Shown here one piece after another: positions 1 to 5,376 of a DNA stretch of 9,165 nt; position 1 is the stretch's first letter, and each line of letters begins with the position of its first letter. A model generated the notes under the pieces. It did not search any database and had not been told where the DNA came from. It worked only from the letters and a program-made list of their open reading frames with translations. This DNA is from Gammaproteobacteria bacterium (GTDB taxonomy: Bacteria; Pseudomonadota; Gammaproteobacteria; DSM-19610). Location: positions 1 through 9,165 of the forward strand of contig JAUXDG010000092.1 in NCBI GenBank assembly GCA_030618475.1, written 5' to 3'. Both the position numbers and the translations under genes were made by a program.

Positions 1-1976
1 GAGCAACCCGATTTCAGTACCCGGTGCCAGTCTTCTATGCGCCAGCGTAATGTATACCAGCGCAGGCACTGTTCAATATCCGCCGCCGTGTCGATGGTAA
101 CAGTCGTCAGCAAAAACCACTCCACGGCCTCGGTGTTCGCGGGTGGGTTTTCCTCCACGGCATGAATCAAATTGACCATGACCGGTGCTCTATCGGCATA
201 ATATTCGGGCGCAGGCAGTTGGATCTGCAGGTGACGCAATGCAAGCTCCGCCAATCGTTTGGGCCGGGCTGCGCGGGCTTTTTGCTTACTTTTCTTGGTT
301 CGGGCACTTTGCTTCGGGATCGGAACCTGGATCTGGCTTTCTATAGGGGCTTGACGAACGGCGGCAAATAATTTGAAGGGCTCTTCCTTGATGTTTCGAT
401 CATGCTTGGCTCGGATCAGGATATCAACGCTGGGATTTTTACGTTGCTCATCGAAGAACTCGAAAAAATCAGCTTCCCGATCACACACGTCAACCAGCCT
501 CGTCTGTGGCATGGTAGCGGACAGTTTCACCAGATCACGATGATGCTCAATCCAGACAAAGGTCTTTTTTTCCTCGATCGGGATCTGCGAGGGTTTGCGT
601 TTGTCAGTAGCTGGTTTGATCTTCGGGGCAAGACACTGAGCTTTTACCACCCCCAGAGGAAGACCGTTAGTCGCCACCGCGAACGTTGAATGCAAATTCA
701 GACCCATCATCTTAGCGCCCGTCTGATTGGCTTTGAGTTCGCCCAAGCCCGTACAGCTATCCAGGTTGGTATAATTCAGCTCGCTGCCATCTTGCAAACA
801 CAGCACCGTTTTTTGGCCCATCATACGTCGTGCGGTTCGCTGGCGGTGGGGAGCCAGTATATTGGGCATCGTTACCGCTGAGGTTTCCGGCTGGTCGATC
901 ATCCGATAGTAGGCTTTCGTGGCCGCCCAATCGCCCTTGGCGACACCACTAAAGGCGCGGGTTGGCACCTCGGCCTTAGCCTTTGCCACACTAATCAGTC
1001 TTTTACTCAAGCGCTTATCACCCAGTCGTGCATCGCCAAACTCGTGTTCAGCCCAATGCTGCGCATCCAATCCTTCCGTCACCTCTAATGCGCCCGCTCC
1101 TGCGTTAGGCGATAATCCCAAGTGTTTCCTGAACTCACTTCCCAGTGGGTAGACATAAATGGACTTGCGGCTGAGTGCCGATTTGGAAAACCGATCTTGC
1201 CTGCCACGCCCTTTTGTTTGCCCAATCTCGATCCAGTTAGCCGCCCGATAACAAGCGCCTGAGTAGTGCTCCGTATCCACAAAGCTCTCCAGCAGATAGG
1301 GGCTGTATTGATAGCGCTGTTCAAAATCAACCACCAGATGCGCCACGCTCATGCTCAATACCTTCGATGCCAGATTGCGGCATTCCACACTCGGCCGGAT
1401 CAGAAAACGACTCATGCCGATCACCCGGTGCAAGTGCGCTTGCTGTTGCTCTTTATCCCACCCAATCCACTTGTCCCGGTCCGCTAGTTGCAGGGCGGCG
1501 GCGGCAAATCCGAAGCCACCCAGCCAGCCGTGTCGCGAATTGATCAAGTAGCGTAATTGCCGGCCAACCAGTGGACCATCCCCTAATGGATGTTCCCTCA
1601 ACATCAGCTCATTCCATATGCGCTGCTCTTCATCGGTACACACCAGCACCAGCCTTAAATCCTCAACACCACCGACCTCACGCGGAACATCAACAGGCAG
1701 CGGTACAGGTTCGGGTAACCGTCGAGACTGCTTCTTGGCCCGTTTGCGTCGAATACCAGGCAGGGTAATGTGTCCTGCCTGCTCCAACTGCCGCAACGCC
1801 TTCGCGCAACTACTGGTCTGGATCTGACCGCGAGCATCATAGAATTCAAACTGCTTACACGCTCGCATCGCTAAATCCGTTCGATGGAGAATCTCTTCGT
1901 TCTCCAGAAGATGCCTGATATATTCTATGTTCGCGGGCGTCGATAGCGTCCGCTTGATTTGGTTTTGTGTGATCAT
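1..1976 (-). CDS. DUF4338 (DruA-like)/Tn5-type transposase fusion, 3' end outside window
   Basis: The frame opens at ATG 1976 and continues without a stop for 658 codons to the left edge, so the C-terminus is missing only because the window ends. Residues about 1-85 form a short N-terminal region. Residues about 105-280 match DUF4338, the domain of the Druantia protein DruA (LVGRQLRYL, SRFLI, LASKVLS, ETFVDTE-like SFVDTEHYSG, YRAANWIEIGQTKGRG). Residues about 307-365 resemble the Tn5 transposase DNA-binding domain (WAEHEFGDARLGDKRLSKR). The rest is an RNase H-like DDE domain: D396 in LQDGSELNY, D499 in VCDREAD, E648 in YTLRWRIEDWHR, with Y641, R644, E648 and K655 spaced as in the IS4-family YREK signature. 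It should cut and join the ends of its own insertion sequence. All catalytic residues are present and no frameshift is seen, so it may be active. No clear ribosome-binding site precedes the ATG; an in-frame GTG at 1991 is an alternative start. The function of the DUF4338 part is unknown. Confidence 0.93.
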   Translation of the reverse strand, partial: MITQNQIKRTLSTPANIEYIRHLLENEEILHRTDLAMRACKQFEFYDARGQIQTSSCAKALRQLEQAGHITLPGIRRKRAKKQSRRLPEPVPLPVDVPREVGGVEDLRLVLVCTDEEQRIWNELMLREHPLGDGPLVGRQLRYLINSRHGWLGGFGFAAAALQLADRDKWIGWDKEQQQAHLHRVIGMSRFLIRPSVECRNLASKVLSMSVAHLVVDFEQRYQYSPYLLESFVDTEHYSGACYRAANWIEIGQTKGRGRQDRFSKSALSRKSIYVYPLGSEFRKHLGLSPNAGAGALEVTEGLDAQHWAEHEFGDARLGDKRLSKRLISVAKAKAEVPTRAFSGVAKGDWAATKAYYRMIDQPETSAVTMPNILAPHRQRTARRMMGQKTVLCLQDGSELNYTNLDSCTGLGELKANQTGAKMMGLNLHSTFAVATNGLPLGVVKAQCLAPKIKPATDKRKPSQIPIEEKKTFVWIEHHRDLVKLSATMPQTRLVDVCDREADFFEFFDEQRKNPSVDILIRAKHDRNIKEEPFKLFAAVRQAPIESQIQVPIPKQSARTKKSKQKARAARPKRLAELALRHLQIQLPAPEYYADRAPVMVNLIHAVEENPPANTEAVEWFLLTTVTIDTAADIEQCLRWYTLRWRIEDWHRVLKSGC

Positions 1977-2001
1977 GCGGCGAGCATGCACTAGTCAGGT
2001 C

Positions 2002-2030
2002 AATATGTCCAGCCATTATTTACGGGTAAA
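2002..2030 (-). promoter_or_regulatory. Possible transposase promoter
   Basis: Reading the minus strand, TTTACC (2030-2025) and CATATT (2007-2002) are separated by 17 bases, about 26 bases before the transposase ATG. Each hexamer matches the sigma-70 consensus at 4 of 6 positions. A promoter just inside an insertion-sequence end is normal, but this is a weak sequence match only. Confidence 0.3.
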
Positions 2031-2036
2031 AGGCAG
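2018..2036 (-). repeat. Candidate terminal inverted repeat of the IS element
   Basis: On the minus strand this 19-mer reads CTGCCTTTTACCCGTAAAT. It agrees with the Tn5 outer end (CTGACTCTTATACACAAGT) at about 12 of 19 positions. It sits 40 to 60 bases upstream of the transposase start, where the IS end is expected. The other end of the element is outside the window, so the boundary cannot be confirmed. If it is right, the outer flank begins at 2037, two bases from the palindromic element. Confidence 0.35.
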
Positions 2037-2038
2037 GC

Positions 2039-2205
2039 CTAGGAGCCTGTCCGAGAATAGCGATCGTAGCGAGGGCAAGACTGGTTGAGTCAGATTTCCC
2101 GATCATTTTCGTTAAATAGGTCTACTATTTGCCTCAAATGATCGAGAAATCTGACTCAACCAGTCTTGCCCTCGCTACGATCGCTATCCTCGGACAGGCT
2201 CCTAG
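2039..2205. repeat. 167-bp near-perfect palindrome (MITE-like hairpin element)
   Basis: Bases 2039-2108 are the reverse complement of 2136-2205 at 68 of 70 positions. The mismatched pairs are 2056/2188 and 2099/2145. After an unpaired stretch of five bases on each side, AAATAG (2114-2119) and CTATTT (2125-2130) continue the same symmetry around a five-base loop. Both outer ends are CTAG, which could be part of the arms or a target duplication. No coding frame is evident. The structure fits a non-autonomous palindromic mobile element, or two copies of an IS end joined head to head. Its position downstream of the 51-codon gene means it could also end transcription, although no T tract follows. 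Confidence 0.9.
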
Positions 2206-2222
2206 CAGGCTGCAGAACATCC

Positions 2223-2378
2223 TTATTCGAGGTGACCTTCAAGCCACGGCTTGAACAGCAGCGCGATCCCGAAAGCCACCAAGTACTCCATTGCGGGGCT
2301 GGCAGAGGCCAATGATTCCATTGAGGGTACACTGATAACCGCCAGTACTGCGAACAGAATTAACATATACTGAAACAT
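2223..2378 (-). CDS. Small membrane protein, 51 residues, unknown function
   Basis: I do not recognise this protein. A 51-codon frame starts at ATG 2378 and ends in TAA. A strong Shine-Dalgarno sequence (AGGAG) lies nine bases before the ATG, which is the main reason to believe it is translated. Residues about 4-18 (YMLILFAVLAVISVP) are hydrophobic, followed by a polar, small-residue stretch (MESLASASPAM) and a second hydrophobic segment at about 32-42 (YLVAFGIALLF) ending in KPWLEGHLE. There are no basic residues at the N-terminus, so a classical signal peptide is unlikely and two short membrane segments fit better. It lies 148 bases downstream of iscR on the same strand and may share its transcript. 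A TTGACC at 2445-2440 could be the -35 of its own promoter, but no convincing -10 accompanies it. Confidence 0.7.
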   Translation of the reverse strand: MFQYMLILFAVLAVISVPSMESLASASPAMEYLVAFGIALLFKPWLEGHLE

Positions 2379-2526
2379 CGTTCTTACTCCTGATCCGTTT
2401 ATAACAACGCTATTTGACGGTTACAGTGTGCGTGAATCAGGTCAAGGTTTCTGTGAACGGCTCACCCTTCGTACATGATCCCCTTCACAATTTCAGAACG
2501 TTTTCGGTGTTTTTCGTGTTTTTTTA
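2379..2526. other. Intergenic region between iscR and the 51-residue gene
   Basis: This is 148 bases of fairly AT-rich sequence. Just past the iscR stop there is a low-complexity T/G tract with a repeated unit similar to GTTTTTCGT (about 2499-2524). A small imperfect hairpin (GTGA...TCAC) occurs near 2453-2465. Neither is a clear intrinsic terminator in the iscR direction. Confidence 0.5.
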
Positions 2527-2997
2527 TTACGCAACCGTCACCGGCGGCAGTCCGGCACGGTTGTTTTTCGAATCCTGCCGGCGAATGACATCCTGTACCG
2601 AGGGCCGGTTAAGGAACTCTTCCAGCGAAATACTATCCAGAAACCCGTATATTCTTTTCGACAAGCCGCACCACAGTTCGTGAGTCAGACAGGAATCCTC
2701 GTCGTCACAGTTGGAATCCCCGCCACAGGTGGCGTCCACTTTCTCGTCTACAGCGGCAATAATCGAAGCGATGGTGATTTCACCGGCCGGCCGGCCTAAT
2801 CGGTAGCCGCCGCCGGGTCCACGCACCCCGCGTACCAGGTTGTCCTTGCGCAATTTGGAAAACAACTGCTCGAGATACGACAGTGAAATACTCTGGCAGT
2901 GCGAAATATCCGCCAGTGTCACCGGCCCATTGGGCTCGTGGATGGCGAGATCCATCATCGCCGTAACGGCATAACGACCTTTAGTGGAGAGTCTCAT
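2527..2997 (-). CDS. iscR: Fe-S cluster-sensing transcription regulator IscR
   Basis: This 156-residue Rrf2-family protein is near the usual length (about 160 residues). The N-terminal winged helix-turn-helix is very close to E. coli IscR: MRLSTKGRYAVTAMMDLA, then ISLSYLEQLFSKLRK (residues 37-51) and VRGPGGGYRLG (58-68). The [2Fe-2S] ligands C91, C97, C103 and H106 are all present, with the family spacing C-x5-C-x5-C-x2-H. Holo-IscR represses its own gene and the isc operon; apo-IscR binds other sites. When iron or clusters run short, repression is lifted. A promoter with an IscR-like half-site lies just upstream, so autoregulation is likely. The ribosome-binding site is weak (AGG about nine bases before ATG). 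No iscS, iscU or iscA follows; a 51-residue membrane protein gene and then mobile DNA do. Confidence 0.96.
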   Translation of the reverse strand: MRLSTKGRYAVTAMMDLAIHEPNGPVTLADISHCQSISLSYLEQLFSKLRKDNLVRGVRGPGGGYRLGRPAGEITIASIIAAVDEKVDATCGGDSNCDDEDSCLTHELWCGLSKRIYGFLDSISLEEFLNRPSVQDVIRRQDSKNNRAGLPPVTVA

Positions 2998-3029
2998 CCG
3001 GGAACCTGCTGCAACTGCGCCTGTTGGTC

Positions 3030-3058
3030 ACCATAAATAAACCATACACCGCAGTCAA
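3030..3058 (-). promoter_or_regulatory. iscR promoter
   Basis: On the minus strand, TTGACT (3058-3053) and TATGGT (3035-3030) are separated by exactly 17 bases. This gives 5 of 6 and 4 of 6 consensus matches for sigma-70. Transcription should begin near 3023, leaving a leader of about 26 bases before the iscR ATG. Confidence 0.65.
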
Positions 3059-3062
3059 GTAT
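3052..3062 (-). promoter_or_regulatory. Type 1 IscR half-site overlapping the -35 box
   Basis: The minus strand reads ATACTTGACTG, matching every position of the left half of the known E. coli type 1 IscR motif (ATASYYGACTR). The second half of the dyad is poorly conserved here. Because it covers the -35 hexamer, bound [2Fe-2S]-IscR would block transcription of iscR, as in the known feedback loop. Confidence 0.55.
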
Positions 3063-3069
3063 TATCGAG

Positions 3070-3082
3070 TGATCACTGATCA
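3070..3082. repeat. Palindromic TGATCA-C-TGATCA
   Basis: Two copies of the palindromic hexamer TGATCA are separated by a single C. The pair lies between the stop codon of the DUF1249 gene (3084) and the iscR -35 box. It could be an operator for a dimeric regulator upstream of iscR, but no specific regulator can be named from the sequence. Confidence 0.4.
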
Positions 3083-3083
3083 A

Positions 3084-3605
3084 TCAGGATTCGAAACTGA
3101 GTGCCTGTTCATTTTCAATCAGTTGCAGGGCTTCGCTGAGCTGCTCCCGGGCCGGCGAGAAAGCGTGCCCGTGACGAAGACAGTAGCCCAGCCACTTGTG
3201 CAGGAAACGATTCGCCTGCCACTTGATTTCTATCGAATACTGATTTCGAAAACGGTCATATTCGGCATCGCGGCGACCCGGCCTGCCTCCCCGTGAAATA
3301 AGCTCTGCCACCTGTGCGTCATGGTACATACGCACCACAACATCAGGTGCTGGAAAAGAATCACCGTTATCTGCAAACTGATAGGTAAGATGCAGGGTCG
3401 TTGTATACCTGCAGCGCTCTCGAACAGTCAGGTGCAAATTCAGCGTACCTTTAACTGTAGACATACTGTGGTCTTGTACAGCGTCCAGATCAGGTACAAG
3501 CTGCCTTAACTGAATATAGTTCAGTTCATAAAGCTCCATGAGCGCCGGCAAGTCTCGTGCCCGCACACCTGGATGAACTATTTTTTGTTTGCTCGAATAC
3601 CGCAT
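3084..3605 (-). CDS. DUF1249 family protein, YqiB-like
   Basis: This 173-residue soluble protein matches E. coli YqiB (DUF1249), whose biochemical function is not known. Shared stretches are LMELYELNYIQLRQLVP (residues about 21-37), the RCRYTTTLHLTYQF region (about 63-76), VRMYHDAQVAEL (about 91-102) and WQANRFLHKWLGYCLRHG (near residues 133-150). It is longer than YqiB at both ends, with about nine extra N-terminal residues and a C-terminal tail of about 25. The start at ATG 3605 has no strong Shine-Dalgarno. An internal ATG (the M of MELYELNY) would cut into conserved sequence, so the upstream start is preferred. In E. coli yqiB lies next to nudF and cpdA; here it precedes iscR on the same strand, 86 bases away, and is divergent from pgm. 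Confidence 0.85.
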   Translation of the reverse strand: MRYSSKQKIVHPGVRARDLPALMELYELNYIQLRQLVPDLDAVQDHSMSTVKGTLNLHLTVRERCRYTTTLHLTYQFADNGDSFPAPDVVVRMYHDAQVAELISRGGRPGRRDAEYDRFRNQYSIEIKWQANRFLHKWLGYCLRHGHAFSPAREQLSEALQLIENEQALSFES

Positions 3606-3741
3606 AGACAGAGTTTAACATAGTAAAATGGTGCTTCGTTCGAGACCTGAGTCTATTTAAGGCCTCTATCGGCTGTAGACAGTCAAGCTTAATGCTTGAC
3701 AAACCGCATCAAAGAACCAACACAACAGGATCGTTGCCACA
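3606..3741. other. Divergent intergenic region between the DUF1249 gene and pgm
   Basis: These 136 bases must carry the start signals for both the leftward DUF1249 gene and the rightward pgm-glc operon. A TTGACA (3696-3701) is the best -35 candidate for pgm, but no good -10 lies at the right distance. On the minus strand TACTAT (3625-3620) could be a -10 without a matching -35. No clear sigma-70 promoter can therefore be assigned in either direction. Confidence 0.4.
3682..3700. repeat. Inverted repeat GTCAAGC-TTAAT-GCTTGAC upstream of pgm
   Basis: A perfect seven-base dyad surrounds a five-base centre, and its right arm overlaps the TTGACA that could be the pgm -35 box. It lies 41 bases before the pgm ATG. 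This is the usual form of an operator for a dimeric regulator; in RNA it would make a short hairpin. No T tract follows, so it is not a terminator for rightward transcription. Confidence 0.5.
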
Positions 3742-5376
3742 ATGAACAACATTGAAGTCAAGACCCAGCCCTACTCCGACCAGCGACCGGGCACCTCCGG
3801 TTTGCGAAAAAAAGTTGCTGTGTTCCAGCAGGAAAACTATCTGGAAAATTTCATACAGTCGATATTTGACAGCCTTGAGGGTTATCAAGGTAAAACGCTG
3901 GTGGTGGGTGGTGACGGCCGCTATTACAACCGGCATGCAGTGCAGGTCATATTACGCATGGCAGCGGCCAACGGTTTCGGGCGTATTCTGGTCGGGCGCG
4001 GCGGACTGCTTTCCACACCTGCAGTTTCCTGCATTATCCGCAAATACCAGGCATTCGGCGGCATCGTACTGTCTGCCAGCCATAATCCGGCCGGACCCGA
4101 TGGTGACTTCGGCATTAAATACAACATCGGCAACGGCGGACCTGCACCGGAAAAAATCACCGAGGCCATTTACCGGAAGAGCCAGCAGATCCAGCATTAC
4201 CGTATTGCTGATTGTGGTGAACTGGACCTGGATACTCCCGGTGAACAACAACTCGGCTCCATGCATATCGAGATTATCGATCCGGTGTCGGATTACGCCG
4301 AACTCATGCAACATCTGTTTGATTTCGACCGTATTCACAGTCTCATCAATTCCGGCCTGTTCAGCATGCGCTTCGATGCCATGCATGCCGTCACCGGCCC
4401 CTATGCGGTTGAAATATTAGAAAACCGGCTGGGTGTGACTCCGGATGCGCTCATGAACGCCGAACCTAAAGAGGATTTCGGTGGCGGACACCCTGATCCC
4501 AACCTGGTGTATGCAAAACAGCTGGTGGATGCTCTGTTCGCCGCCAATGCACCCGACTTTGGCGCGGCGTCCGATGGTGATGGGGACCGCAATATGATTC
4601 TTGGTCACCGGTGTTTTATTACACCCAGTGACAGTCTCGCGGTATTGGCGGCCAATGCCCACCTGACACCGGGATACCACCGCGGTCTGGCCGGCATCGC
4701 CCGTTCCATGCCGACATCGCAGGCTGCCGACCGTGTTGCCGAACGGCTGGGTATCGAATTATTCGAGACCCCGACCGGCTGGAAATTTTTCGGCAACCTG
4801 CTGGATGCCGGAAAAGTCACCCTGTGCGGTGAAGAAAGCTTTGGCACCGGCTCTGACCATGTGCGGGAAAAGGATGGACTCTGGGCGGTGTTGTTCTGGT
4901 TGAATCTGCTCGCCGTGCGCAAAGAATCTGTACAGGAAATTATTACCGCTCACTGGCGCAGTTACGGCCGCAACTATTATTCACGTCATGACTATGAGGC
5001 AGTGAATGCCGATGGCGCCGGTCAGTTGATGGATACCTTGCGCAAAGCGAATGGCTCCCTGACGGGTAACAGGTACGGCGACTATGAAGTCGCGTTCTGC
5101 GATGATTTTTCCTATACCGACCCGGTCGATGGTTCCGTCAGTGAACATCAGGGTATTCGCATCGGCTTCACCGATGGATCTCGCATGGTATTTCGTCTGT
5201 CCGGCACCGGCACCGAAGGCGCCACCCTGCGACTGTATCTGGAACGTTACGAGCCCGACCCCGAACGGCAGTTACTGGATGCTCAGGATGGCCTGTCAGA
5301 GTTGATCCGGATTGGCGAAGATATCGCCCGAATTCGCCACTACACCCAGCGGGAAGCACCGTCAGTCATCACTTAA
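3742..5376 (+). CDS. pgm: Alpha-D-phosphohexomutase: phosphoglucomutase
   Basis: This 544-residue protein has the length and motifs of the PGM1-type phosphoglucomutase. It interconverts glucose 1-phosphate and glucose 6-phosphate in the cytoplasm, linking glycogen and nucleotide-sugar synthesis to glycolysis. N-terminal substrate loop: RPGTSGLRKKV (residues 15-25). Active-site loop: LSASHNPAG, with S113 as the phosphorylated serine. Metal-binding loop: SDGDGDRNM, with D278, D280 and D282. Sugar-binding loop: CGEESFGTGSDHVREKDGLWA from 362. Phosphate-binding loop: RLSGTGTEGATLR (485-497). All four domains are intact. The ATG at 3742 follows a CAGGA at 3726-3730, and the N-terminus aligns with the family. 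The stop codon overlaps the start of glcD (TAATG), so it appears to be the first gene of a pgm-glcDEF operon. Confidence 0.95.
   Translation: MNNIEVKTQPYSDQRPGTSGLRKKVAVFQQENYLENFIQSIFDSLEGYQGKTLVVGGDGRYYNRHAVQVILRMAAANGFGRILVGRGGLLSTPAVSCIIRKYQAFGGIVLSASHNPAGPDGDFGIKYNIGNGGPAPEKITEAIYRKSQQIQHYRIADCGELDLDTPGEQQLGSMHIEIIDPVSDYAELMQHLFDFDRIHSLINSGLFSMRFDAMHAVTGPYAVEILENRLGVTPDALMNAEPKEDFGGGHPDPNLVYAKQLVDALFAANAPDFGAASDGDGDRNMILGHRCFITPSDSLAVLAANAHLTPGYHRGLAGIARSMPTSQAADRVAERLGIELFETPTGWKFFGNLLDAGKVTLCGEESFGTGSDHVREKDGLWAVLFWLNLLAVRKESVQEIITAHWRSYGRNYYSRHDYEAVNADGAGQLMDTLRKANGSLTGNRYGDYEVAFCDDFSYTDPVDGSVSEHQGIRIGFTDGSRMVFRLSGTGTEGATLRLYLERYEPDPERQLLDAQDGLSELIRIGEDIARIRHYTQREAPSVIT

Noticed and set aside
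162..1849. Several open frames of 60-95 codons on the plus strand and in other minus frames
   Set aside because: They are antisense or out-of-frame to the single 658-codon transposase frame, have no recognisable domains and no good ribosome-binding sites.
1..1976. A Druantia anti-phage system
   Set aside because: Only the DUF4338 domain is present, fused to a transposase; no druB-druE type genes lie in the window.
2039..2205. Palindrome considered as an ordinary intrinsic terminator
   Set aside because: The 70-base arms are far longer than terminator stems and there is no T tract on either side.
2414..3509. Plus-strand frames opposite iscR and the DUF1249 gene
   Set aside because: They overlap well-supported minus-strand genes with clear family motifs, and their translations look like shadow sequence.
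3682..3700. Inverted repeat considered as a second IscR site
   Set aside because: The type 1 IscR dyad has the GACT/AGTC parts facing inwards; here the arms are arranged the other way, so it does not fit.
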